Shown here: piece after piece, positions 45,901 to 53,060 of the stretch | Position numbering within the stretch: the stretch's first letter is position 1 | How the letters are laid out: each line of letters starts with the position of its first letter | Assembly (NCBI RefSeq): GCF_022808985.1 | Contig: NZ_JAKZFT010000005.1 | Coordinates: forward strand, 240,258 to 304,257 | Length of the DNA stretch: 64,000 nucleotides | Source of the DNA: Geotalea sp. SG265 | Lineage (GTDB): Bacteria > Desulfobacterota > Desulfuromonadia > Geobacterales > Geobacteraceae | Direction of reading: 5' to 3' | Notes under the pieces: generated by a model | Told to the model about the DNA's origin: nothing | The model's database searches: none | What the model saw: only the letters and a program-made list of their open reading frames with translations | Translations under genes and position numbers: made by a program

Positions 45901-47949
45901 GGTAATTATCAACTGGTGAAGCCGGCGTCCCACCCGCTGGACAGCTTCGGCAGGCATGACAGCTACGAGCGGGTAACGGCTACATCAGGCTGGAATAAAG
46001 GTGATTTTGGCAACATCTCCACTGCGACTACCACCTCTATCACCGGTTATGGCAAACTCTGGACCGGTAGCGATTTCAACGGGATGACCATCACCTTTCC
46101 CGATATTGGTGTCTCGTCCACTATAAATGGTGGCACGACTCATGGTGTCATCACATTCAGTCCGTCTGTCAGCGGCCTGACAAACGGACAGAATTTCTAC
46201 ATTGGCAGCCGCCACGTTTCCTGTGCCGATTGCCACAACACTCATGCCGCCTTCCGTAACCCGGAGGGAACCGTTACCAGCAGCAGTAATAATACTAACA
46301 ACTACACCCTGGTTGCGTCGGACTCGAAAAATGTTCCCGGCTGGGCCGACGGCAAGTGGGTTGGCCAGCTTATCAAGGTCAGAAGCTCGGCAGGTGTGGA
46401 ACAGATTCGCTACATCAGCGGATTTACCCTGTCTTCCGGTACCTATACCGTTTCCCTGCCATGGACCACCCCTCCTGATGCCACTTACACCTATGAGGTT
46501 CTCATGGGGGACAAGTGGACAGCGGTTAACCAGAGCGGCGGCAGAGCCGGTTCCGGCTCATCCGGTGTCTGGGGTACGGTCATCACCGGTGGCTGGGCGA
46601 CCGGCTTTACCCGTGCCAATGGCGGATTTGTCGATACCGCAAACCTGACCTACAAGAAGATTGAGAACGTCTTCGATAACCTGAGCTCTACCGGCCTGGG
46701 TGGTTCGACCATTGCCGGGCAGCGCGACCTGTGCATCAGGTGCCACAGCAGCTATGCTTTCGGTACTGCCACACCGATGACACCATCTGGCGATGCCAAA
46801 AGCAATGTCGTTGCCCGTTCAACTGATGTGGCGGCAGAGTTCAACCCGAACAACGTGGCACACCATGCCGTTTACGCCCGCGGTAACAACCAGCCGGTCA
46901 AGATGAACTATGGCAATACCAGTGCTTCCTACAACAGCTACTTCAACACCAGTAACTGGCCGTATTACAATACCTCCGTCGCCACCGATACAGTGAGTAT
47001 CACCAATGGCGTAGCCACCTTCGCTGGTGCTGGGGCCTTGCCGCGCAATGCCTTGCCGGGCTGGGTAATTTATGTGGGTGCCGATACTCCTCCTGCCAAC
47101 CCCATTGCCGGAACGGGAACGAGCGCCAGCGGCACCGGTTTCCTTGAGATCACGACCATTACCGATGCGACCCATTTTACCGTCAGGGCCATGAATTCCT
47201 CCGGCCAATGGATTACCAGTGTCAGCACTTCCGCAGCGACAGCCAACTGGTTTGTCAGCCCAGGTCTCGGTTCTGCATTCGTACCGCCATTCGGTCCATG
47301 GTCCATCCTGCGCTGCACCGACTGCCACGGCTCTACCAAGACCGATCCGGTCGGTCCTCACGCGTCCATCAACAAGTGGCTCATCAAGGATGCCGACGTA
47401 TCGCTACAGTTTGAATGGATGAGCAACAAGGGAGGGTCTGCCTCCTACGCGACGGTCAACTACAGCACTTATCTGACTGCCAGCACAGATAAAGGCTACT
47501 TCTGCTTCAACTGCCACCGCGCCGACGTCTATGGCTCGGAGGCAACTGCTGCCGCGAAAGCGGCTCCCGCCAATGAGGCTCTGGGGCGTATCAAGCATGG
47601 TTCTTCAATGTGGTTGAAGGATGGCAGCAACATCGCCCTCTCGCGGGGTACAACTAACGGAACCTATTTTGCCCAATACTGCAGGCATTGCCATGGCGGC
47701 GACAAGATAGGCGGAATTCACGGTTCCAATATGGCGAATGGGAGGGGAACCGATGCCGTTCCCCAGTCCCGGCGCTTCCTGAACGGCGCCACCTGGAATG
47801 GCCTGGGGCTCCCCACGACCGCCAGCGGCTCCATTTCCTGCTACACCATCGGTACAGCCAATAACGTCAGCCAGTGCACCCATCATGGGGGATCCACTCC
47901 TGGTACATACACTGGGGCAGCTGCCAATTACGATTACACTTCATACTGA
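39943..47949 (+). CDS. giant secreted multiheme c-type cytochrome (~48 heme motifs)
   Basis: This 2668-aa protein has a signal peptide cleaved near residue 37 (TSAEA then GLLHNS). I count 37 CXXCH, nine CX4CH (CNNIYCH, CSTSYCH, CASLYCH and others), one CX3CH (CNVYCH, Cys285) and one CX6CH (CSNTATGCH, Cys1010). The first ~400 residues are clearly paralogous to the heme part of the first giant cytochrome (LLHNS, VCEACHSQTKHH, GNPP, AFGSFSGH, SCNVYCHG). From about residue 1790 on, heme clusters alternate with five heme-free beta-rich segments. The C-terminus has CYTIGTA...CTHHGG. GGAGG precedes the ATG. Predicted to act outside the inner membrane in long-range electron transfer. Confidence 0.94.
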   Translation: MVTEVVTVDINQPGKRLAVLISLFWVMLQFFATSAEAGLLHNSTEFPGTTKWGGDWGTATGKYGAFTCATCHNKNTGNIKRVNQTLTAPDTSTGNFPGSAVTFKNVTGFGNDSDNHTSSKRVCEACHSQTKHHRYDTTGQTDGKTHNNGQDCIQCHNHDQGFYASCTRCHGNPPADTTIGTATGLASPATGATSPASPGAHQKHAVTQGMNCPTCHNGGSTNPLVSNGIRIGFNANGTNWPQFAGNVAFGSFSGHGPLSASYPDGFVSTSPGTTVKTSTSYNNSCNVYCHGNWSGSGKTLNPSWTSTSGNDTACGACHSASTATPPTAAPVTGSHTRHTGSATGNMGLGCSNCHTAVAAGNFSHVTGTVDWNLTALSGTYKSGNGSSYTTTGSTGAAAPSSTYGSCNNIYCHSTIQGATGSGAPSAYATPTWGGASLSCSGCHLDMSSSASATGSHVKHAQAGTAQIACSVCHGTGFTATTVSYPTHVNNTINLSMTGIGAGTTYSKTNTIAPGSAAYGTCSTSYCHSTVQSTTGLGAGTKVTTAAWGSGALTCGSCHVDMSSSASATGSHVKHAQSATYNIDCSVCHGSGFSATTVTYPTHVNNSINLAMTGNAAGTTYSKGTAIVPGSAVYGTCNASYCHSNGQSPATYAVPTWGAGALPSDCSGCHGGNRLAATKIASNAHLAHINYTTSVGRVIGCAECHAATANSDTSIGTKSNHVDKNINVKFDNAVNLNTDNATGPTYNGSVTTGTAGAVKAPGTAVGSCASLYCHSDGNINGATPGFKTIAWNAAAIGCDGCHGNQAGKAHPVYTSGAAGSVTANSHVKHVETNNLSCDYCHAGTTSDTAIPPTKVNTSNGKHLNRTEDVQMKVIGGRTGTYDPTTGTGKTCANTYCHGTAVSVAWGGTTTCASCHGADNSGALSAGATAGHGIHYNSAATFWNLTGNNAHTATAYAYGCKNCHSTTSHATGPASANSDANVGGTNLTGASYVAGGTAYTDSKGFRYTYGSCSNTATGCHSDGKLGAPKVAVAWNTAKSANNCGVCHNKRTDTTRTWSAAHDKHMKNYSSNTNFSCNSCHSQVAANNSTINGATGRNLHPNGAKNVDMNSWANGPTGAYNGTNCSNVYCHSSGQATPNYVTLAWATTINDCVQCHGGMNGSGVYANNPNGTALTAQHAKHVGKGINYSFTCDTCHSKTVALASTTALKNYTGVNYHVNKTRDVKFSASYASGGWNGTSCSTVYCHSDGQATPVTYASPTWSGGTLSCGSCHGDATTLTTGTHAKHVNNATVLGTNYTCDTCHARTADLNSSTALKPYTSLVTHVDKQREIKVATRYGGTGTATNCSNTACHGTTSPTWGTNNAANTLCTKCHGALGTYANISAAVIAPGGTGKDTAGNTATTAEGVGFHQAHLTAAKGYTNPIRCNECHTVPGTVSATGHIDSQLPANVTFGTIAKTNPRNLATTPTETSSANPTCSNVYCHDGTRFKNGWSTSQASFTPTWTDSTLITGTSADCSKCHGYPPAGTHSTSTSCNGCHTHVNATNDGFTAAGKALHMNGLIEAQAGESSGGSPCGGCHQEATGAAALYSASTTSYSMHSQASGLNYRHYMDNDLTTGGTGILGTSTYYNLIPDSSTNTTARRCLMCHVDHDQFKTAGKRAYNLRANATTTPTAGVNDDTNLCLSCHQTSRTKAYSTPDGQINVMPIPYPNLTYANATSVLNVSTHGYGVKSAKYADGTQFNGVCVKCHNDSMGGNGDFGPKSGVNGQYSTAGKYPRFGQHQSSIPARFAVLGNQYYQGTVSSANSTSLTVSGTPWAGKNFDGYALTLTKGTGSNARYTVYSTSSNTLYLNGSFTTVPDSTTLFEVSNPKPAVENICFSCHSKGTDYKKFASYSTSDWYGQKKIDGRLSGMRDIFVGDSGTTPSGGSRTTTFLITTKNVWTASTGTPPNATGGLVGYVFKAPGGSRTVTANTASSGGTTQITVAAFQTAAGNYQLVKPASHPLDSFGRHDSYERVTATSGWNKGDFGNISTATTTSITGYGKLWTGSDFNGMTITFPDIGVSSTINGGTTHGVITFSPSVSGLTNGQNFYIGSRHVSCADCHNTHAAFRNPEGTVTSSSNNTNNYTLVASDSKNVPGWADGKWVGQLIKVRSSAGVEQIRYISGFTLSSGTYTVSLPWTTPPDATYTYEVLMGDKWTAVNQSGGRAGSGSSGVWGTVITGGWATGFTRANGGFVDTANLTYKKIENVFDNLSSTGLGGSTIAGQRDLCIRCHSSYAFGTATPMTPSGDAKSNVVARSTDVAAEFNPNNVAHHAVYARGNNQPVKMNYGNTSASYNSYFNTSNWPYYNTSVATDTVSITNGVATFAGAGALPRNALPGWVIYVGADTPPANPIAGTGTSASGTGFLEITTITDATHFTVRAMNSSGQWITSVSTSAATANWFVSPGLGSAFVPPFGPWSILRCTDCHGSTKTDPVGPHASINKWLIKDADVSLQFEWMSNKGGSASYATVNYSTYLTASTDKGYFCFNCHRADVYGSEATAAAKAAPANEALGRIKHGSSMWLKDGSNIALSRGTTNGTYFAQYCRHCHGGDKIGGIHGSNMANGRGTDAVPQSRRFLNGATWNGLGLPTTASGSISCYTIGTANNVSQCTHHGGSTPGTYTGAAANYDYTSY
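41266..41943 (+). repeat. tandem ~115-codon repeat inside the second giant cytochrome
   Basis: Two adjacent units (41266-41610, 345 bases; 41611-41943, 333 bases) encode near-identical blocks: CxxCHxDMSSSASATGSHVKHAQ, CSVCHG(T/S)GF(T/S)ATTV, YPTHVNN(T/S)INL, then CX4CH. Each unit carries three heme motifs. Confidence 0.85.
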
Positions 47950-48023
47950 CGATGGACCGGCCAGGACGGAGGGTGCTCCCCCGTCCTGCCACCTCGGAAG
48001 CCATTGATGTACGAAGGTTTTTA

Positions 48024-48048
48024 GGGCACCGGCTTTGCCGGTGCCCTT
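48024..48048 (+). terminator. intrinsic terminator after the second giant cytochrome
   Basis: GGGCACCGGC (48024-48033) pairs perfectly with GCCGGTGCCC (48037-48046), followed by a weak T-rich stretch. Confidence 0.75.
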
Positions 48049-48071
48049 CTTATGGGATGCGGCAATCCGGC

Positions 48072-48100
48072 TTGACCTATTGCAGCGGCATAGTTACTAT
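48072..48100 (+). promoter_or_regulatory. sigma-70 promoter for the ResB-ResC set
   Basis: TTGACC (48072-48077) and TACTAT (48095-48100) are 17 bases apart, between the cytochrome terminator and the resB start. Confidence 0.55.
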
Positions 48101-48151
48101 TTGTCTGCAAATGTGTCCTCATTCCGTCCAGTACCCAAAGGAACATCCGAA

Positions 48152-49498
48152 TTGATCAAAAGGCTGCTCGAGATCCTCAACTCCCGGACATCCGCCATAT
48201 GGCTTCTCTCGGTCATACTCATGGCTTTGGTGGCCTCGACCATTCTGCCGAACGAAATCACCCTTCCACCTGACGGATGGGCGCTCCTTGCCCAGCAGAA
48301 GCCGCTATATTTCAGGCTATGCGAAACCTTTTCGACGCCGTATTTGGTAAAAAGTCCCGCCTTCCTGCTGGTTACGTTCCTGCTCTTTCTTTCGACCCTG
48401 GTCTGTACCGTCAACCGCTTGTCGGGGTGGTGGCGGTATAAAATCTCCGAGTTTACCACTGAACGTGCCTTTTCCTTTGCCGTGGCCGAGTATCTGGAAG
48501 CCGGTCCGGATGTGGTGGAAGGCATAGCCCTGCCGCTGTTGCGTGGCAAGGGATGGGACTGTGCCAAGGAAAAAGATGGCGCATGCCGGATCATTAGTGG
48601 CCGGAAGGGGATCCGACTAGGTTTCTGGGGCTCGATAATTTTTCACGGAGGGCTGCTACTCTGTTTTCTCGCCGTGCCGATCTCTGTATTGACCGGTTTC
48701 AGTGGCCAGCTCGTGCTCACGGAAGGGATGACGCTTCCCCTGCGCGAGGCGGTCGATACGCCGATCAAAGCAGATGTGAAGACGCTGCCGTCGGTAAACC
48801 TGGCCGTGGAGAACCTCCATGGCCAGTATGCCAAAGGGCGGTTCAAGGTCCAATTCGGGGGCGACCTGGTTATTGGCGGGAAACGCCTTCCCTTCAGCGT
48901 CAACCAACCGGGAAAATATGTGGGGCTGCAATTCAGCCTGCAGGAGTTCGGCTTTTCACCCCACCTTGTGCTGCGGGAGCGGGAGCAGGTGGCCTTTGAC
49001 TATTTCCTCAACCTGCGGCATGGAGAAGACGGGGACTATTTCCCGCTCAACAAAGACATGCGATTGTTTGTGCTTTTATTCCCAGATTTTATTCAGCAGG
49101 GCAACAAAATCGGCAGTCGAACTCGCGAGCTCAAAAATCCGGTTCTCCTGGTGCGGATCGACCGTGATGGGAAACCGATTCATCAGGGCTTGGTAAAGAT
49201 CGGCGCCAGTGCGACCGTTGGCGATTACCAAGTGCAAGCCCCTGAGGTTAAAAATTGGGTCAATCTGACGGTGAGCCGGGAGTATGGGTTGATCGTTTTG
49301 ATCGCAGGAATGATCGTTGGCATTGGCGGCTTGTTTATCAGGTTCCTCAGCAATGAGCGCTGTCTGACCCTGCAGTTGTCCCCGCAAGGGGCGGGGACAA
49401 CTGTTGCTCTGCGGGGTTACAGCCGTTATTACCCCGCCTTCCTCGAAAAAGAGGTGCAGACTATTGCCCAGGCACTGGACACGGAGATAGAACGATGA
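48152..49498 (+). CDS. resB: cytochrome c biogenesis protein ResB (second set)
   Basis: This 448-aa ResB-family protein begins MIKRLLEILNSRTSAIWLLSVIL when read from a TTG with AAAGGA 8-9 bases upstream. The open frame runs further back, but that part crosses a terminator hairpin and a promoter, so I reject the longer form. Helices lie near 15-33, 63-82 and 160-180, then a periplasmic domain and a last helix near 378-398. Its TGA overlaps the ResC start (ATGA). It probably forms a heme-attachment synthase with the downstream ResC for the upstream 48-heme cytochrome. Confidence 0.88.
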   Translation: MIKRLLEILNSRTSAIWLLSVILMALVASTILPNEITLPPDGWALLAQQKPLYFRLCETFSTPYLVKSPAFLLVTFLLFLSTLVCTVNRLSGWWRYKISEFTTERAFSFAVAEYLEAGPDVVEGIALPLLRGKGWDCAKEKDGACRIISGRKGIRLGFWGSIIFHGGLLLCFLAVPISVLTGFSGQLVLTEGMTLPLREAVDTPIKADVKTLPSVNLAVENLHGQYAKGRFKVQFGGDLVIGGKRLPFSVNQPGKYVGLQFSLQEFGFSPHLVLREREQVAFDYFLNLRHGEDGDYFPLNKDMRLFVLLFPDFIQQGNKIGSRTRELKNPVLLVRIDRDGKPIHQGLVKIGASATVGDYQVQAPEVKNWVNLTVSREYGLIVLIAGMIVGIGGLFIRFLSNERCLTLQLSPQGAGTTVALRGYSRYYPAFLEKEVQTIAQALDTEIER

Positions 49499-50313
49499 CA
49501 CGTTACGAAGAGATCCTCCTCTGGCTATCCATGGCGGGGTATGCTCTAGCCTTCGCCGCCTTCCTTAACGGCATGGTCTTCAAAAGGGAGCGTTTTCCAG
49601 TCTATGGTTTCAGATTGATCATCGGCGGCTTCGCATGCCAGACCCTGGCTGTCATTGCCCGCTGGTATGCCACCGGCCATGCGCCGGTGATGCATACATA
49701 CGAAAACTCATTGATTGGCATCTGGTTCCTGGTGCTCATCTACCAGGGGCTCAGCCGCTGGTTTCCCCCCTCCCGCATGTTCGGCGTAGTGGTGGCGCCG
49801 TTCTCCCTGCTCATCCTCGGCAACGGCCTTCTGGTGGGAGCCGAGCTGCAGCCCCTGGAGCCTGCCTTCCGCAGCAACTGGCTTTTCATCCATGTGCTCT
49901 TCGCCTGGTTTTCCTTCGGTTCATACCTGCTCGCCTTTGCCGACGGCATAATGTACCTGCTCAAGGAGCGCGGATCCAGCGGGACGGTTGCACGGCTCCC
50001 CGACCTCAAGCTCTTGGAGGAACTCTCCCTGCGCCTGATCCTCTTCGGCTTCTTCTGCCAGGCGGTGATGATCGGCAGCGGCGCCATCTGGGCCCACGGT
50101 CTGTGGGGCAGGTACTGGGGCTGGGATCCTGTGGAAACCTGGTCGCTGATATCCTGGCTTGTTTATGGCCTCAACCTGCACCTGCGCATCACCCTGGGCT
50201 GGAAAGGGAAAAAAGCGGCTTGGTTGGCCGTCGGTTCCCTGTTCGGCATCATTTTTCTTTTCTTCGGTTTCGGTCATGGTTCCAGTATCCACACCGAAAT
50301 GTTTGCACAATAA
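49495..50313 (+). CDS. resC: cytochrome c biogenesis protein ResC (second set)
   Basis: This 272-aa ResC/CcsA-type protein has about eight helices and the WWD heme-handling motif GRYWGWDPVETWSLISWL. Conserved His residues are in IHVLFAWFSFGS, NLHLRITLGW and the last helix (GHGSSIH). It is a paralogue of the ResC in the first set, with the same length and WWD sequence pattern. It is coupled to resB by an ATGA overlap and followed by two lipoprotein genes. Confidence 0.93.
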   Translation: MTRYEEILLWLSMAGYALAFAAFLNGMVFKRERFPVYGFRLIIGGFACQTLAVIARWYATGHAPVMHTYENSLIGIWFLVLIYQGLSRWFPPSRMFGVVVAPFSLLILGNGLLVGAELQPLEPAFRSNWLFIHVLFAWFSFGSYLLAFADGIMYLLKERGSSGTVARLPDLKLLEELSLRLILFGFFCQAVMIGSGAIWAHGLWGRYWGWDPVETWSLISWLVYGLNLHLRITLGWKGKKAAWLAVGSLFGIIFLFFGFGHGSSIHTEMFAQ

Positions 50314-50327
50314 ATGGAGGATTCCCG

Positions 50328-50777
50328 GTGAAAAAAGGAATACTGTTCATTGCCGTTGTTTCGCTGGCACTCATCACTTTCGGCTGTAAACCCAGCAAAG
50401 AAGATGAGGAGGTGCGAAACTTCGTCAAGAATTACGTGAGCATCATGCAGGCGGTTTATGCCGAGGCCAATCTGAATCTCCTGGTGCCCTTTACGGCGGA
50501 AAAAGAGATCAAGAAGGTATTCCCCGTTATCCAGGCGCTTAAAGCCACCGACAATGTGATGAAAACGGAGATCCTGGCATTCGAACTGGAAAAATCCAAG
50601 GTTAAAGGCGATACAGCCACCGTCAGGACGACGGAGCGCTGGCGCTTCTGGTGGCAGGACGCGAAGACCGGTGCTATCACCAAACCCAAGACGGAAGAGC
50701 AGTATCGCCTGGAGTACCACCTGGTGAAGACCGGGGGGGGATGGAAGGTGGACTTTGTCAGAAACCGTAACGAGTAA
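50328..50777 (+). CDS. lipoprotein of the cytochrome maturation cluster, NTF2-like
   Basis: This 149-aa lipoprotein has a GTG start 8 bases after GGAGG. The signal is KKGILFIAVVSLALITFGC with the lipobox Cys at residue 20. The mature part is helical at first (VRNFVKNYVSIMQAVYAEANLNLL), then beta-strand rich (TVRTTERWRFWW...YRLEYHLVKTGGGWKVD), a pattern seen in NTF2/SnoaL-like folds. The assignment is a fold guess. It lies 15 bases before the foldase lipoprotein gene, so it may serve cytochrome handling in the periplasm. Confidence 0.78.
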   Translation: MKKGILFIAVVSLALITFGCKPSKEDEEVRNFVKNYVSIMQAVYAEANLNLLVPFTAEKEIKKVFPVIQALKATDNVMKTEILAFELEKSKVKGDTATVRTTERWRFWWQDAKTGAITKPKTEEQYRLEYHLVKTGGGWKVDFVRNRNE

Positions 50778-50792
50778 GTGGAGGTATATGAC

Positions 50793-51686
50793 GTGAAGAA
50801 GGTGCTGCTGTGTCTGCTGGCCGGCTTTGTACTGATGAACGGCTGTGGGAAAAAGGATGAGCCGGTGGCTGTTGTCGGTGATGTCACCATAGCAGCCGCC
50901 GATTTCCAACGCGTGCTCGCCCGAAAGGCGCGGCTTACCGGCGCTGGTGCTGCTACCGCTGGGGAAAAACGCCGGCTGCTGGACGAACTCATTGACAGAA
51001 AACTCCTCTGCAAGGAAGGGGTGCGATTGGGTATTGCCCCGAGCACGGCGGAAGTGGATGCCGGCATTGCTGAGGCCAAGGCAGCTATGTCCGAAGCAGC
51101 TTTTCGCAGCTCTCTGCAGCAAGATGGCCTGGATGACGCAGGTTTCAGGAGCGAGATGAAGGAAAACCTGCTGGTGGCAAAGGTGGAGAATCGCATAGCC
51201 ACCCATGTGCGCCCTGATGAGGGAAAGGCCCGCCGCTACTATGACGGCCACAGAGAAGATTTTATGGCACCGCCCAGCTACCGAGTCTACCTGGTACACC
51301 CCGACAGCGCTGATGAGGCGGCCCGATTACTGGCAAAATACCGGCAACAGCCTGCTGCGTTCGATCTCAGGGCCCTGAAAGAAGAGGCACCTGAACTGAG
51401 ACGCATCAACAGGGCTGCCATGCTGACGCCGGAAGGAAATTTTCCCGATGAGATGGTGCCGCTCCTGAAGAAAACGATACCTGGAGAGGTAGCCGGACCG
51501 GTGAAGACCAGAAGGGGATATTTTCTCTTCCGGCTTCTGGAGAAGACCTCCGGTCACCAGAAGAGCTGGGGCGAGGCAAAGGGGGAGGTGATTCACCTAC
51601 TCTACCAGGAGAGGAAGAAGGATGCCGTGCAGCAGTGGCTTGCCCGGCAGCGGCAGGGAATGAATATCCGGATCGGTCGCCTGTAG
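50793..51686 (+). CDS. parvulin/SurA-like peptidyl-prolyl isomerase lipoprotein
   Basis: This 297-aa lipoprotein starts at GTG, 8 bases after GGAGG, with the lipobox FVLMNGC. A SurA_N-like helical chaperone region follows (about 35-140: AAADFQRVLARKARLTG...LLDELIDRKLL). A parvulin-type domain lies at about 165-265 (YRVYLVHPDSADEAARLLAKY, GEVAGPVKTRRGYFLFRLLEK), with a C-terminal helix. Parvulin active-site residues are only partly kept, so it may be a chaperone more than an isomerase. It is last in the ResB-ResC-lipoprotein set and may hold the very long apocytochrome for heme loading. Confidence 0.85.
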   Translation: MKKVLLCLLAGFVLMNGCGKKDEPVAVVGDVTIAAADFQRVLARKARLTGAGAATAGEKRRLLDELIDRKLLCKEGVRLGIAPSTAEVDAGIAEAKAAMSEAAFRSSLQQDGLDDAGFRSEMKENLLVAKVENRIATHVRPDEGKARRYYDGHREDFMAPPSYRVYLVHPDSADEAARLLAKYRQQPAAFDLRALKEEAPELRRINRAAMLTPEGNFPDEMVPLLKKTIPGEVAGPVKTRRGYFLFRLLEKTSGHQKSWGEAKGEVIHLLYQERKKDAVQQWLARQRQGMNIRIGRL

Positions 51687-51726
51687 GTCTTCTTGTCCAA
51701 TCCTGCCGGTTCACCGTTTGCACAGA

Positions 51727-51768
51727 CAAGCCGTCTCCGGTTCGACCGGCAGGCGGCTTGCTGTTTTT
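51727..51768 (+). terminator. intrinsic terminator after the second maturation set
   Basis: CAAGCCG (51727-51733) pairs with CGGCTTG (51754-51760), with an inner CCGG/CCGG stem, and is followed by a T-run at 51764-51768. Confidence 0.75.
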
Positions 51769-51833
51769 CAAGTCTTCCTTCGCCTTAATGCAGCCCATGT
51801 GCTATGCTGAAAACTCATCGGTACGAGGTGTAC

Positions 51834-53060
51834 ATGCGGTTCTTCAAAACCTATGGTTTTTCACTGCTTCTGGTCTGTTCCATTATGGCAGGGCTGCTGC
51901 TCGGGTCCTGTTCACCCGAGACGGCCGGTGCCATCAAGCCGCTGGGGGAGCTGTTCCTCAACCTGCTTTTCATGATCATCGTGCCGCTGGTCTTTTTCAC
52001 CGTTTCCTCCAGCATTGCGGCCAGTGGCGACAGCAGGCGCCTGACCAGGACCACCTGGGCCATGGCTGCGGTCTTCACTGCGACAAGCGTTGTTGCCGCC
52101 CTCTGTGCTTTGTTGTTCATGCTCGTTGTCCAGCCTGCCCCCGGCGCCGGGGTCGTCCTTGCCGGTCAGCCGGTGCAGCAGGTCCCCTCATTCCTGGCCC
52201 AGCTGGTCAAGGCCTTCACCGCTACCGATTTTCCTGAATTGATCTCCCGCAGATCCATGCTCCCACTGATCGTTTTTTCCATCGGCGTCGGTCTGGCGAC
52301 CCGTTCCTGCAAGGAGGCGGGGGCGCCATTCGCTCGCTTCCTTGCCGGCGGCTCCCAGGTCTTCATCCGCATGATTGACTACGTCATGTATGTGGCACCG
52401 ATCGGGCTGCTGGCCTGGTTCGCCGCCACGGTCGTCGATACCGGCGAGGCCCTTGCGACGGCCTACTTCAAGGTCTTCATCGTTTACTATACCTTGTCCG
52501 CCTGTTATTTCGTCGGGGGTTTTTCCCTCTATGCCGTTCTGGCCGGGGGACGAGCTGCCGTCGGCCGCTTCTGGGCACACATGCTCAGCCCTTCCTTGAC
52601 CGCCCTCGGCACCTGTTCCAGTATGGCGACAGTGCCGGTCAACCTGGAGGCGGCGCCGAAGATGGGGGTGCCCCGCGGGATCAGCGATGTTGTCATTCCG
52701 GTGGGGGCTGCTCTGCACAAGGATGGCTCGGTCATCGGCGGTGTGCTCAAAGTGCTTTTTGCCATGAGCCTGTTTCACCAGGAACTGACCCTGGGGCGCA
52801 TGGTCGTGGTGGTGGGGGTGGCTATTCTCGTCGGGGTGGTCATGGGGGCCATTCCCAGCGGCGGTATGATCGGTGAGATGCTGATTTTGTCGGTCTTTGG
52901 CTTCCCACCCGAAACCCTGCCGCTTTTAGCTGCCATCAGCGTTATAATTGACCCCCTGGCCACACTGCTTAATGCCACCGGAGACAATGTGGCGGCCATG
53001 CTCGTTGCGCGCCTGGCCGATGGAGCTGGCTGGCAGGAGGGAGCAGGGGGGGCGCCGTGA
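51834..53060 (+). CDS. dicarboxylate/amino acid:cation symporter (DAACS family)
   Basis: This 408-aa membrane carrier of the GltP/DctA family imports C4-dicarboxylates or acidic amino acids with H+ or Na+. Family signatures are the re-entrant loop TCSSMATVPVNLEAA, the motif VVIPVGAALHKDGS, and DPLATLLNATGDNVAAMLVAR near the C-terminus, where the substrate-binding Asp and Asn residues lie. The chosen ATG follows CGAGG; another ATG 30 bases upstream has no ribosome-binding site. It overlaps the next gene by GTGA. The exact substrate is unknown. Confidence 0.92.
   Translation: MRFFKTYGFSLLLVCSIMAGLLLGSCSPETAGAIKPLGELFLNLLFMIIVPLVFFTVSSSIAASGDSRRLTRTTWAMAAVFTATSVVAALCALLFMLVVQPAPGAGVVLAGQPVQQVPSFLAQLVKAFTATDFPELISRRSMLPLIVFSIGVGLATRSCKEAGAPFARFLAGGSQVFIRMIDYVMYVAPIGLLAWFAATVVDTGEALATAYFKVFIVYYTLSACYFVGGFSLYAVLAGGRAAVGRFWAHMLSPSLTALGTCSSMATVPVNLEAAPKMGVPRGISDVVIPVGAALHKDGSVIGGVLKVLFAMSLFHQELTLGRMVVVVGVAILVGVVMGAIPSGGMIGEMLILSVFGFPPETLPLLAAISVIIDPLATLLNATGDNVAAMLVARLADGAGWQEGAGGAP

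Noticed and set aside
40009..47886. Numerous long minus-strand open frames across both giant cytochromes
   Set aside because: They are rich in Gly, Ala, Val and Arg, lack ribosome-binding sites and follow the low-complexity repeats of the sense gene; they are antisense shadows.
49635..50327. Long open frame running into the NTF2-like lipoprotein
   Set aside because: The upstream part is an out-of-frame reading of the ResC gene. The GTG with GGAGG directly before a lipoprotein signal is a far better start.
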